A stretch of DNA of 30,366 bases from a virus, in the IMG/VR virus record IMGVR_UViG_3300025141_016476, positions 1 through 30,366 of that record; one strand, 5' to 3'. Below are positions 14,870 through 22,398 of this stretch, one piece after another (position 1 is the stretch's first letter; each line of letters opens with the position of its first letter). A program made the translations under genes and the position numbers. Under the pieces are notes generated by a model. The model was not told the DNA's origin and made no database searches. It saw only the letters and a list, made by a program, of their open reading frames with translations.

Positions 14870-15943
14870 ATGTCAGTAAAGATTAGAAAGAATATTAGAA
14901 AGGCCATTTTTGAAAATGCGCTCAAAAAGTCTGATCTTTTATCTGAGGCTATAGCAGTTGATTATGCTAATCCTGCAAAAAGCATGATGAAGTGGGAAAT
15001 GGAAAGACAAAAATGTAACATAACAGAAGCTACACTTCCTGATGATTTTTTGGCAATATTTTTTGGAGATCAACTTTTATCACCTGCTGGATTTGAAATT
15101 CGTGAAAAAGGAATTCTTGACGATATGGCCAGTCAAGATGTCTTATTATCAAAAATACAGGTTGCAAAAACTAAAAAAATGAATATAAATAGAATATCTC
15201 CTATGCTTGGTAATATTGTAAGAAAAACAATATCAAAAGCAATAGATCTATTTTTTCCGGGCCCTTTTGCAAAATTCTTTTGCAATCAATTGGCAACTAC
15301 TGCAACGTGGTTTAAGAAAAATATGGCTATTTGGGCTGTTATTTTTGGTGACGCAGATACAATAGAAGATGCAGAAAAAGCCCAAAAGGAAAAAACAGGA
15401 CTTGCAGATCCGCAACAGTCAGTAGATTTAACAAAAATTATCGATTCATGTTATAAGAAAGTATCGAAACATGAATATGTGCCATATGCAAGATTAAATG
15501 TAGCAGATAAACACAGTGACGTACTCATGCTTTTTCAATTAACATGTCAGACTTTGCAAGGAAGTGATACGCAAAAAGATGTTACTGATCTTTATGAAAA
15601 AGAAACAAAACTAGCGTATGCAAAGGGAAATAATAGCTTAATGTCAAGAAGCACATTTTTTCAAAATGAATTTTTAAAAATAGCATTTAAAAATACAACA
15701 ACAAACACAGCAAATAATGCAATAAGGTTATGCAAAGTTGAAATTGGACAAGTAAATTCCATACTCGATGGTTTAGATGCAATAACACTGGTTGAAGTTA
15801 ATATGGAAATAATTCAGAATTTTGTTGCAAGGGTTAAAAATGCAAAATATTATCTTGAAAAGATATATGCTAGAAGTACCCCAGATGGGGGAGCTATTAT
15901 TAGCGCAATAAAATCCCCCACAGGTAAACTAATCGGTATTTAA
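14870..15943 (+). CDS. Hypothetical virion/internal-type protein (357 aa)
   Basis: ATG 3 bp after the acidic core-like gene. A very basic N-terminal helix (MSVKIRKNIRKAIFENALKK) is followed by DLLSEAIAV, so the L-S-E before Ala27 fits the L/I-x-E processing pattern and layout of capsid-targeting peptides. The rest is helical with several hydrophobic patches (IDLFFPGPFAKFFCNQLATTATWF; MAIWAVIFGDADTI). These are too short and too polar to call membrane spans confidently. No domain is recognised. Context suggests an internal head or assembly protein. The last gene before an 87-bp AT-rich gap, so a transcription unit may end here. Confidence 0.6.
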   Translation: MSVKIRKNIRKAIFENALKKSDLLSEAIAVDYANPAKSMMKWEMERQKCNITEATLPDDFLAIFFGDQLLSPAGFEIREKGILDDMASQDVLLSKIQVAKTKKMNINRISPMLGNIVRKTISKAIDLFFPGPFAKFFCNQLATTATWFKKNMAIWAVIFGDADTIEDAEKAQKEKTGLADPQQSVDLTKIIDSCYKKVSKHEYVPYARLNVADKHSDVLMLFQLTCQTLQGSDTQKDVTDLYEKETKLAYAKGNNSLMSRSTFFQNEFLKIAFKNTTTNTANNAIRLCKVEIGQVNSILDGLDAITLVEVNMEIIQNFVARVKNAKYYLEKIYARSTPDGGAIISAIKSPTGKLIGI

Positions 15944-16030
15944 TATTAGTAACTAATTTTACTGTTGTAATTTAAAATAAAATTAATTTGTGTATTATAC
16001 TAATGTATTAAAAATAGGAGATATTTTATT

Positions 16031-16405
16031 ATGACAACACATAATGCTCAAAGCTGGTATCCAGAAATAATGTATGAAGAACAAGAAGATGGTCTTAGTT
16101 CAAAAATACCTTTTATTATGGTTCCAAAAGATCAAAGTATGCCTTCTCTTTTATATGTTTTTGAAACAAGAGACACAGGTGAGTTTGAACCTGGCCCTGA
16201 AGGCGAAATGTTACCAATTCAAGAAATGGATTTGCATCAGTACGCTGACATGGCTATACTAAAATCAAAGCTATCACTTTTAGAATATGACAAAGTAAGA
16301 TCTGTATTGGGACTTAGCTCAATGACAGAAGCAACATCAGCAGGTCAAAAGATTACTGAGAATATTAGACAAAATTTAAAGGAAAAAACACCTGAATCAT
16401 CATAA
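16031..16405 (+). CDS. Hypothetical protein (124 aa)
   Basis: ATG with ATAGGAG upstream, after an 87-bp AT-rich intergenic stretch (15944-16030) with candidate -10-like runs (TATTATACT) but no convincing -35, so a promoter is possible but unproven. The product is acidic and soluble: an extended N-terminus (SWYPEIMYEEQEDG), a strand-rich middle (IPFIMVPKD, SLLYVFETRDTGEFEPGP) and a helical C-terminus (MDLHQYADMAILKSKL, EYDKVRSVLGLSSM). I do not recognise a family. It may be another assembly-region protein. Confidence 0.65.
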   Translation: MTTHNAQSWYPEIMYEEQEDGLSSKIPFIMVPKDQSMPSLLYVFETRDTGEFEPGPEGEMLPIQEMDLHQYADMAILKSKLSLLEYDKVRSVLGLSSMTEATSAGQKITENIRQNLKEKTPESS

Positions 16406-16429
16406 TTAGTTGAGTGGAGGTTTATTAAT

Positions 16430-16957
16430 ATGAAAATTAATATCAATAGAATGTGTAAATTAGCAGGGGTTGGTACTAGCCAGTCTAGAAGATCTAATGG
16501 TTTGCTTAGAGAGGGATCTAATAGTTCTTTTAGGGATGATCCTAGCTATAGAGATGAAGCTGAGTTTCGATTTGGCAGAGGACAATTAAATGAACAAGAT
16601 GATGACTTTGTTGATGATTCAGAAATGGATGATTTACCTCTTGATGAAGAAGTCGTCATGGATGACGAAATGGCCGAAGGCGAAGACGAGCTCGAGGTTG
16701 ACGAAGCAATGCTTGTTCAAGAACTCAGAAGGGCCAAGAGAATTGTAAATGAGTCTAGAAAGCACAGGCGCAGACAACTTTCTGAAAATGCAAAATTACA
16801 AAGAATCATTGAAGAAGAAGTTGCAAATGTAATGCATGACTATAACTATAATTCACAATGGCTTTACGGAAAAAGAAAGCCAAGAAGAAGTAGAAACGGC
16901 TATACTGCACAAGGTTCATATATTCCAGGTATTGGCTTTAAAAATCCTTGGGAATAA
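16430..16957 (+). CDS. Acidic/basic two-part probable virion-core protein
   Basis: 175 aa with GTGGAGG upstream of ATG 16430. The N-terminus (MKININRMCKLAGVGTSQSR) leads to L-L-R-E-G (25-29), then a polar Arg/Ser/Asp stretch and L-N-E-Q-D-D-D at 53-59, the same L-x-E-Q-acid signature as in the proteins at 8786 and 14129. Residues 57-95 are very acidic. The C-terminal half is basic and helical (LRRAKRIVNESRKHRRRQL), ending in a Tyr/Gly/Pro-rich tail (YTAQGSYIPGIGFKNPWE). It looks like a scaffold or core protein whose acidic part may be released by proteolysis; this is inference from motif and composition. Confidence 0.65.
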   Translation: MKININRMCKLAGVGTSQSRRSNGLLREGSNSSFRDDPSYRDEAEFRFGRGQLNEQDDDFVDDSEMDDLPLDEEVVMDDEMAEGEDELEVDEAMLVQELRRAKRIVNESRKHRRRQLSENAKLQRIIEEEVANVMHDYNYNSQWLYGKRKPRRSRNGYTAQGSYIPGIGFKNPWE

Positions 16958-17035
16958 TAAAAAAATAAAAAAATAAATAATTTTAAAAATTTGCTCATTT
17001 TGTATTACAATTGATTAGGCCTATTGGAGGAATCA

Positions 17036-17506
17036 ATGAAAGAATACAAGGTTGGGCAAGTTCTTTTTTTAATTGGTGAAAAAACAACTAAAGTCATGCC
17101 AATACAAATTGTTGAAGAAGTTATAAGAACAACATTGGCAGGAAAGGAAAAAACTTATACTGTTTTAATGCCAGATCAAAAAAAGACAAAAGTCGATATT
17201 AATGAAGTAAATGGAAGAATATTCAATTCTTACAGTGATGTTAGAAACTTTATGATAAAAAATGCTTCAGCAGCAATAGATAAAATGATATCAAACGCTA
17301 GAAAAATTGCTACTATTGCATTTCAAGTAGAAGAAGTAGAGGAAGTAGAGGAAGTAGAAGAAACTATTAACAGCATTGCTAACAATGTTGAAAGCGTGCA
17401 AAAAAATAAAGAACAAAGTATAATAAAGATTGATCTAGGCGGAGGCCAATTGGCTAATGTCTCTACAAATGATTTAGATAAACTAACTAATGTGAGTGCA
17501 AAATGA
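17036..17506 (+). CDS. Hypothetical phage protein with N-terminal SH3-like part and acidic Val-Glu repeat
   Basis: 156 aa. ATG 17036 is 7 nt after TTGGAGG; the TTG inside that ribosome site (17024) is not the start. The N-terminal half (YKVGQVLFLIGEKTTKVMPIQIVEEV, KTYTVLMPDQKKTKVDINEVNGRIF, YSDVRNFMIKNASAAIDKMI) has the look of a small beta barrel plus helix that recurs in T4-like phages without a known role. VEEVEEVEEVEE (17330-17363) is a 9-bp-type tandem repeat. The C-terminus is polar. Its stop overlaps the start of the FEN nuclease (ATGA), so the two are coupled. Confidence 0.65.
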   Translation: MKEYKVGQVLFLIGEKTTKVMPIQIVEEVIRTTLAGKEKTYTVLMPDQKKTKVDINEVNGRIFNSYSDVRNFMIKNASAAIDKMISNARKIATIAFQVEEVEEVEEVEETINSIANNVESVQKNKEQSIIKIDLGGGQLANVSTNDLDKLTNVSAK

Positions 17507-18303
17507 AAGTTCTGTTTTTAGATGCATATAATCTTATTTATCGTGCGTTATCAGGTTTTAGCAAGGGTGATAACTATGTTGTTTATAATTTTTTTAGAGG
17601 AATACGCCCTATTATAGAAAAACATAATCCTGACAAGGTTTATTTTGTTCTTGAGGGTAATCCAAAATTTAGAACAGAGCTAAGTGAGGGATTATATAAG
17701 TCAAATAGAAAGAGCAAGGGAGATAATTTTCATAGACAAAAAGCATCAATTATTAATATTGTTAAATCTTGTTTTCCTTTTGACATTGTCAAACATCCAG
17801 ATTTAGAATGTGACGATACAATTGCAACACTATCAGTTCTTCATGCAAGAAAAGGTGATAACTGTACAATAGTATCATCTGATAGTGACTTTATTCAAAT
17901 GCTAGCTTTTAAAGATTATAATATAAAACTATACCATCCAATCAAAAAATGCTTTATTGATAAACCTCAGTATGATTATGTTACATGGAAGGCGCTAAGA
18001 GGCGACAAGACAGACAATATTAACGGTATCAGAGGCGTTGGTGACAAAACAGCAGAAAAATTAGCTTTAAATTCTGAAAAATTAGTTGAATTTCTTTCTG
18101 ATAATAAAAAAAGAGAAATATTTGAAAAAAACATTAATCTTATAAGGTTGGTTGATTTTTCAAACGATCTTTCCTCTTTAGAAAAATATTCAGGAAAAAG
18201 TGACTTTAATAGTTTAAAAAATATATTTTCTGATTTAGAATTCACAACGATGTTAAAAGAAGAAACATGGAAAAAGTATATAAAAACATTTGAGAGGTTA
18301 TAA
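17503..18303 (+). CDS. 5'-3' exonuclease, FEN/T4 RNase H-like
   Basis: 266 aa, ATGA overlap with the upstream gene. FEN-family nucleases remove RNA primers and flaps on lagging strands. The acidic metal ligands appear in order: D7 (LFLDAYN), the E102-x-D104-D105 cluster (ECDDTIATL), D127 and D129 (SSDSDFIQML), D168 and D171 (RGDKTDNINGIRGVG). A helix-hairpin-helix, GIRGVGDKTAEKL (175-187), follows. The basic helical-clamp region (FRTELSEGLYKSNRKSKGDN) is also present. There is no polymerase domain, matching stand-alone phage enzymes. It should act with the DnaE-like polymerase encoded at the left end. Confidence 0.92.
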   Translation: MKVLFLDAYNLIYRALSGFSKGDNYVVYNFFRGIRPIIEKHNPDKVYFVLEGNPKFRTELSEGLYKSNRKSKGDNFHRQKASIINIVKSCFPFDIVKHPDLECDDTIATLSVLHARKGDNCTIVSSDSDFIQMLAFKDYNIKLYHPIKKCFIDKPQYDYVTWKALRGDKTDNINGIRGVGDKTAEKLALNSEKLVEFLSDNKKREIFEKNINLIRLVDFSNDLSSLEKYSGKSDFNSLKNIFSDLEFTTMLKEETWKKYIKTFERL

Positions 18304-18304
18304 A

Positions 18305-18508
18305 ATGTATTTAGAAGATTCAGTTCAACAAAAACTCAGAAGCATGGGTAAAATAAAAAATGATGAAATTATCTTAAAGGAGGGCGATTTATACGTAGTT
18401 GAAAATGTTGTATCAAAAGAGCGAAGAATTGTCAATGGTGATCATTCGCTTCTTGAGGCAATTAATACTAATATTAAAGAGTCTTCACGGCAAATATTAA
18501 AAGGTTAA
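18305..18508 (+). CDS. Hypothetical small protein (67 aa)
   Basis: ATG 18305 is 1 bp after the FEN stop, with GAGAGG 8 nt upstream. The product is polar and soluble (MYLEDSVQQKLRSMGKIKND, EGDLYVVENVVSKERRIV), with a strand-rich middle that might form a small barrel and a helical end. It stops 2 bp before groEL and is probably co-transcribed with it. No family recognised; it lacks the mobile-loop pattern of a GroES. Confidence 0.6.
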   Translation: MYLEDSVQQKLRSMGKIKNDEIILKEGDLYVVENVVSKERRIVNGDHSLLEAINTNIKESSRQILKG

Positions 18509-18510
18509 AA

Positions 18511-20106
18511 ATGTCATTGACAAAAAGAATAATAGTAGATGGTGATGAACTTACTAGTAAGCTTAAGCGCGGCATAGACAAGTTAGCAAACACTGTTAAA
18601 ACTACAATGGGACCAAAAGGAAAACTAGTATTAATTCAAAGACCTGGTAATCATCCAATTGTTACAAAAGATGGAGTTACAGTTGCAAATGCAATTAATC
18701 TTCAAGATGAGGTTGAAAACTTAGCAGCACAAATTATTAAAGAAGCGGCTGCTAGAACAGCAGACGAGGCAGGCGATGGAACAACCACAGCAACAGTTTT
18801 GGCACAATCAATTTATACTGAAGGTCTAAAGATGATTGCTGCTGGATTTGACATTGTAGGCATAAAAAAAGGAATTAATATTGCAGTTTCTACTGTAATT
18901 GATAAAATTAATAATTCAGCTCGCAAAGTTAAAAGTAGTAATGATTTAATGAAAGTTGCATTAATTTCAGCAAATGGCGAAAACGATATTGCAAAACTTA
19001 TTGTTGATGCAATTGATACCGCCGGCGTCGATGGAAATATTATAGTTGAAGAAGCAAAAGGTTTTAAAAGTAGTTTAACTATTGTTGAAGGCTATCAAGT
19101 TGATCGTGGGTTTCTGTCTCCGTATTTTGTAACAGATAAAAATAAAATGACTTGTAATTTTAAAAATCCTTTAATCTTGCTTGCAGATAGAAGTTTTAAT
19201 TCTATTCATGAACTTATGAAACCTTTGGAAATTGCACTCGAGTCTAGTAGGCCTATTTTAGTAGTTGGCAACGATATTGACGGTGATGCTATGCAAGGTT
19301 TAGTTTTAAACAGGGTAAAAGGATCTTTGCAGGTTTGTGCAATAAAGTCACCAGGTTTTGGAGATGCTAGGCATGATTTACTAAACGATTTACAAGCAGT
19401 CGTTGGTGGAAAAGTAATTACAAATTCGTTTGATATGCAGTCATATGACATAGAAATGTTTGGAACTTGTAAAAATGCAATGATTGGTAAGTCATCTACA
19501 CTGTTTATAAATGATTCAAAAATTGATGAAAAGAAAGCGCCTGATGAAAGAATTAATATAATCAAAGAATTCTTAAAAAGTCCAGGATTGTCACCAAATG
19601 AAAAAGAATTATTAACTTATAGAATGAACCAGCTTTCAGGCGGTATTGCAATTCTTAGAGTGGGTGCAGCAACAGAGTCTGAGCTAATAGAACGATACGA
19701 TAGAGTTGATGATGCGCTTAATGCTACAAAAGCTGCAATTCAAGAAGGTATACTACCTGGCGGAGGTGTTGCATTGGCAAAAATTTCCAAGGATTTAGAA
19801 AAACTATTAGAATCATATGACTCTGATGTTTCTGCAGGTATAAGAATTATATCAAAAGCGTGCGTATCACCTTTTAATCAGATAGTTTTAAATGGAGGAA
19901 AAAGCCCAGAGCTTTTACTTGATACTGTATTAAATTCAAAACCAGATACAGGTTATGATTCTAGAGAAAATAAAACAGGTAATATGTTTGAATTGGGCAT
20001 TGTTGATCCTAAAAAAGTTGTTAGATGTGCAATTGAAAATGCAGCATCAGCATCAAGTATGCTTTTGTCAGCAGGTGCTTCAATGATTGAAATAAGTAAA
20101 AATTAA
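18511..20106 (+). CDS. groEL: Phage-encoded chaperonin GroEL
   Basis: 531 aa, AAAGG before ATG. Group I chaperonin: the nucleotide site is intact, with MGPKGKLVLI (33-42), DGVTVANAI, AGDGTTTATVL (D89 equals E. coli D87), the hinge and stem motif RVDDALNATKAAIQEGILPGGG (with the catalytic Asp equivalent to D398) and NAASASSMLLSAGASMIE at the end. The apical domain (GYQVDRGFLSPYFVTD, DRSFNSIHELMKPLEIA) is complete but diverged. The GGM-repeat tail is absent and the protein ends at the equatorial domain. No GroES-like gene is in the window; it may use host GroES, act alone like some jumbo-phage chaperonins, or pair with a co-chaperonin elsewhere. A role in folding virion proteins is inferred. 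Confidence 0.96.
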   Translation: MSLTKRIIVDGDELTSKLKRGIDKLANTVKTTMGPKGKLVLIQRPGNHPIVTKDGVTVANAINLQDEVENLAAQIIKEAAARTADEAGDGTTTATVLAQSIYTEGLKMIAAGFDIVGIKKGINIAVSTVIDKINNSARKVKSSNDLMKVALISANGENDIAKLIVDAIDTAGVDGNIIVEEAKGFKSSLTIVEGYQVDRGFLSPYFVTDKNKMTCNFKNPLILLADRSFNSIHELMKPLEIALESSRPILVVGNDIDGDAMQGLVLNRVKGSLQVCAIKSPGFGDARHDLLNDLQAVVGGKVITNSFDMQSYDIEMFGTCKNAMIGKSSTLFINDSKIDEKKAPDERINIIKEFLKSPGLSPNEKELLTYRMNQLSGGIAILRVGAATESELIERYDRVDDALNATKAAIQEGILPGGGVALAKISKDLEKLLESYDSDVSAGIRIISKACVSPFNQIVLNGGKSPELLLDTVLNSKPDTGYDSRENKTGNMFELGIVDPKKVVRCAIENAASASSMLLSAGASMIEISKN

Positions 20107-20145
20107 CTCATCAATATATTTATATTTAAATATAAAGAGAGTAAT

Positions 20146-20514
20146 ATGAAAAACGTTACAAATAATGAAATTAAGTTAGTTTTAGAATCTATTTATAAGT
20201 TAAAAAAACAAATTGCAACAGCAGTATTAGATTTAAAACTAGAAACAGAAACACACGTTCCTGATTTGATGACACGAATTCGTGTTTTACCTAGCGTTGC
20301 TGTTGTAGGACAAAAAGAAAAAGTTGAGAGATACATGGACGGCGATTCAATGTTAAAAGTAAGCGTTAAATACCTTCCAAGGACAAGTGAAATATACGGC
20401 GGTTTAAGATCAATATGCACAATGATTAAAAGACTGCCAGGTGTCAAAACAATCGTTGTTGAATCTTATAATAAAAAAATAATTACATTAAAAGGTCAAA
20501 AAATTATATTTTAA
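20146..20514 (+). CDS. Hypothetical alpha/beta protein (122 aa)
   Basis: ATG with AAAGAGAG 7 nt upstream, 39 bp after groEL. The N-terminal helix (NNEIKLVLESIYKLKKQIATAV) is followed by alternating strands and helices: TRIRVLPSVAVVGQ, SMLKVSVKYLP, GGLRSICTMIKRLPGVKTIVVE, KKIITLKGQKIIF. Helix-then-L-P-G-V-x-x-V/I-x-V-E resembles a ferredoxin-like (ACT or BON type) beta-alpha-beta unit. I cannot name a family; the order suggests a conserved phage protein, not junk. Confidence 0.6.
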   Translation: MKNVTNNEIKLVLESIYKLKKQIATAVLDLKLETETHVPDLMTRIRVLPSVAVVGQKEKVERYMDGDSMLKVSVKYLPRTSEIYGGLRSICTMIKRLPGVKTIVVESYNKKIITLKGQKIIF

Positions 20515-20544
20515 GGGTGTAAACTTCTGATATCGTGTTTATAA

Positions 20545-20552
20545 TATAAATA
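20545..20552 (+). promoter_or_regulatory. T4-late-like promoter box TATAAATA
   Basis: An exact copy of the T4 late -10 octamer in the 65-bp gap 20515-20579, 28 nt before ATG 20580, inside TTATAATATAAATAACATTAAAG. The same extended string TTATAATATAAATA recurs at 20774-20787 before the sigma gene. No -35-like hexamer is obvious. Assignment is by motif and position only. Confidence 0.45.
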
Positions 20553-20579
20553 ACATTAAAGTATTTTATTGGAAGGCAA

Positions 20580-20762
20580 ATGAAAATTTATAGCTCTGAA
20601 GATTTGACAAAATTAAATGATTCTGAACTTAAGCAAATTTGTATGTCTGTGAGATCAGAAATCAATAAAAACAATAGAATAAAAAAAGATACAAGGGAAT
20701 TGGAAATATACTTTTGTTATATTCTTAGAGAATTAGAAATTAGAGGAAGTCGTGTAACTTAA
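20580..20762 (+). CDS. Hypothetical small helical protein (60 aa)
   Basis: ATG 20580 with GGAAGG 4 nt upstream, in a unit of its own flanked by gaps that both carry TATAAATA boxes. The product is charged and helical (SSEDLTKLNDSELKQICMSV, NRIKKDTRELEIYFCYILRELEIR) with no membrane segment. Small size and its own promoter-like box hint at a regulatory or late accessory protein, but no function can be assigned. Confidence 0.6.
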   Translation: MKIYSSEDLTKLNDSELKQICMSVRSEINKNNRIKKDTRELEIYFCYILRELEIRGSRVT

Positions 20763-20779
20763 TTAAAAACAGATTATAA

Positions 20780-20787
20780 TATAAATA
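20780..20787 (+). promoter_or_regulatory. T4-late-like promoter box TATAAATA upstream of the sigma gene
   Basis: Exact TATAAATA in the 63-bp gap 20763-20825, 38 nt before the sigma-factor ATG. The upstream context TTATAA is shared with the box at 20545. If the sigma recognises this box it would regulate its own gene. Inference from motif, position and shared context. Confidence 0.45.
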
Positions 20788-20788
20788 C

Positions 20789-20809
20789 TAAACATTAAAC
20801 ATTAAACAT
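20789..20809 (+). repeat. Three tandem copies of TAAACAT in the sigma-gene leader
   Basis: TAAACAT is repeated three times without a break between the TATAAATA box and the ribosome site CGGAGA. It could be an operator, an unstructured leader, or simple slippage. It lies just where the transcript would begin. Confidence 0.6.
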
Positions 20810-20825
20810 TACATACGGAGAAAAA

Positions 20826-21560
20826 ATGAAATCAAATCTTGAAGTTTACTTTAAAGATGTGGGTGCACATCCTCTTTTAACAAGAGATGAAGAAGTATAT
20901 TTAGCAAAAAGAATCGAACAGGGTGATTCTGAAGCTAGAGAAAAAATGATATCATCTAATCTAAGATTAGCAGTATCAATTGCAAGAAAATATGCACAAT
21001 ATGGATCAAATCTTGAAGACTTAATTCAAGAATCTAATATTGGATTAATTAAGGCTGTTGAAAAGTTTGACTGGCGAAAAGGCTTTAAGTTTTCAACATA
21101 TGCATGTTGGTGGATAAAGCAGTCAGTAATTAGACACTTGACAAATTCAAGTTCAATATTGAAAATACCAGCGCATACATTGTCAAATGCTAGAAAAATA
21201 TACCAGGTTGTAAAAGAATATAATGAAGAATTCCAGCAAGATCCTACAAATGAAGAAGTTGCTGATATTCTTAATATGCCTATTTCAGCAGTTAAACAAG
21301 CAATAGAATCTTTGAAAGCTAAAAACGTAGGAAGAATTGATGAGCCTATTGGCAAGGAAGGCAATAGAACTTACGCAGAGATTATTCCAGATAAAAATGC
21401 AGAAGATATTGATAAGATTATAGACAATAAAGCAATAAGAAAACTAATTGTCAAATCTTTAGGTTCTTTAAGCAAAAGAGAAGAAATGGTGCTTCGATTA
21501 CGATTTGGAATTGATGATATTTCAGAGGACGATACTAACATTTATAACGTACAACAATAA
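20826..21560 (+). CDS. Sigma70-family RNA polymerase sigma factor lacking region 4.2
   Basis: 244 aa, ATG with CGGAGA upstream. Region 1.2 (VYFKDVGAHPLLTRDEEVYLAKRIEQGD, split around residue 20), region 2 (SSNLRLAVSIARKYAQYG, then LIQESNIGLIKAVEKFDWRK and GFKFSTYACWWIKQSVIRHL, the core-binding and -10-reading helices) and region 3 (KIPAHTLSNARKIYQVV) are well conserved with RpoD/RpoS. Region 4.1 begins (SLGSLSKREEMVLRLRFGID), but the protein stops after DISEDDTNIYNVQQ. The region 4.2 helix-turn-helix that reads the -35 box is missing. I saw no frameshifted remnant after the stop; an unrelated-frame HTH gene follows. This architecture predicts -35-independent promoters, like T4 gp55. Confidence 0.92.
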   Translation: MKSNLEVYFKDVGAHPLLTRDEEVYLAKRIEQGDSEAREKMISSNLRLAVSIARKYAQYGSNLEDLIQESNIGLIKAVEKFDWRKGFKFSTYACWWIKQSVIRHLTNSSSILKIPAHTLSNARKIYQVVKEYNEEFQQDPTNEEVADILNMPISAVKQAIESLKAKNVGRIDEPIGKEGNRTYAEIIPDKNAEDIDKIIDNKAIRKLIVKSLGSLSKREEMVLRLRFGIDDISEDDTNIYNVQQ

Positions 21561-21580
21561 TTAAAGGATAGGAATAGATT

Positions 21581-21871
21581 ATGTCAATGCCAAAAGGTTT
21601 TAAGTCTGAAAACGGATATGCAACTTCAAAGTCACTTGGAGGTAAAACATATCATGAGATATCAAGCGTTATGGTCGATAGCGGCTATAAAATGAATCAT
21701 TCAACTGCAAGAAATGTTTTTGTTTCATCATTAATAAAGATTGCACATGAAGTAACAAAACTATATAATTTAAGTCTAAATGAAAAAGAATTAAAAAGAA
21801 TAGCTATTGATCCAAGATTTCAAGAAGCTGTTAGGGAGTACATGAGTGAAAAAAGATATACAGGGATCTGA
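21581..21871 (+). CDS. Small helix-turn-helix protein, possible detached sigma region 4-like partner
   Basis: 96 aa, starting 20 bp after the truncated sigma, with AAAGGATAGGA upstream (distant, so moderate support). Residues 20-60 (GGKTYHEISSVMVDSGYKMN, then HSTARNVFVSSLIKIAHEV) have the order of a sigma-4.2-type HTH: a helix with T-Y-H-E-I, a turn, and a recognition-like helix H-S-T-A-R-N-V, followed by L-x-K-I as in A-L-R-K-L-R. The N-terminus is short and polar, the C-terminus helical and charged. I infer a DNA- or polymerase-binding transcription protein working with the sigma. It may instead be an unrelated repressor. Confidence 0.6.
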   Translation: MSMPKGFKSENGYATSKSLGGKTYHEISSVMVDSGYKMNHSTARNVFVSSLIKIAHEVTKLYNLSLNEKELKRIAIDPRFQEAVREYMSEKRYTGI

Positions 21872-22121
21872 AGAATTTAAAAATTTAATATATCAAACAC
21901 AACTTTTAGAGAGCTTAGGTTGGGATGAAACTCAACTTGAAGCTCTCTATGAGTATGTTGATACAGCATTTAATGCCGATATCATAATTCATCCAAATGA
22001 AATACTTAAGACAATAGAAGAACATTTTGGAGAAAGTACAAAAGAGTGTTTTAAAAATATATTAAATACAGTAATGTTATCATATAATTTACACATGGTG
22101 AATCCAAATAATGAGCATTAA
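21846..22121 (+). CDS. Hypothetical acidic helical protein (91 aa)
   Basis: GTG start overlapping the HTH gene by 26 bp, with TTAGGGAG upstream. The product is acidic and all-helical (SEEFKNLIYQTQLLESLGWDE, TQLEALYEYVDTAF, LKTIEEHFGESTKECFKNIL). It has no known motif. Close coupling to the sigma and HTH genes suggests it belongs to the same regulatory unit, perhaps as a polymerase-binding partner such as a gp33-like coactivator, but no homology supports this. Confidence 0.6.
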   Translation: MKKDIQGSEEFKNLIYQTQLLESLGWDETQLEALYEYVDTAFNADIIIHPNEILKTIEEHFGESTKECFKNILNTVMLSYNLHMVNPNNEH

Positions 22122-22398
22122 TTTAAAATATATTTTAAAAAGAAACAAAATTGATATGGAAGCTTTTTTCTTAAAGAATCAAATAGAAAACTATGAACAA
22201 CTATGCGAGCATTGCAAGAATGTTGACATTATACCGATAACAAAGGTAGAATATGATCTTCTTGTTAAAAAAGAAGAAAAGCCTAAGGAAGTAAAAATTG
22301 AAAAGCCAAAACAGAGAAAAAAATCTACTAGGGCGTCTAGTAAAACACAAACAAGACAAAAGCGTAGGTCTAGTTCTAAAAAAGTCAATAACACATAA
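22111..22398 (+). CDS. Small protein with CxxC and long Lys/Arg-rich tail
   Basis: 95 aa; ATG overlaps the upstream gene by 11 bp. The N-terminal half is an ordinary helical piece containing C32-x-x-C35 (QLCEHCKNVD). From about residue 52 the protein is an H1-like tail (KKEEKPKEVKIEKPKQRKKS, then RASSKTQTRQKRRSSSKKV), very basic and unstructured. Such tails bind nucleic acid non-specifically or mark packaged proteins. Function unknown. Confidence 0.6.
   Translation: MSINLKYILKRNKIDMEAFFLKNQIENYEQLCEHCKNVDIIPITKVEYDLLVKKEEKPKEVKIEKPKQRKKSTRASSKTQTRQKRRSSSKKVNNT

Noticed and set aside
20113-20136. AT palindrome after groEL (TATATTTAAATATA) as a terminator
   Set aside because: No G/C-containing stem and no following T run; it lies beside the ribosome site of the next gene. 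Common in AT-rich DNA.
21541-21640. Frameshift that would restore sigma region 4.2
   Set aside because: Reading the other frames after residue 230 I found no L-E-E-V-G / R-E-R-I-R-Q-I-E-like sequence; the stop is followed by an independent gene with its own ATG.
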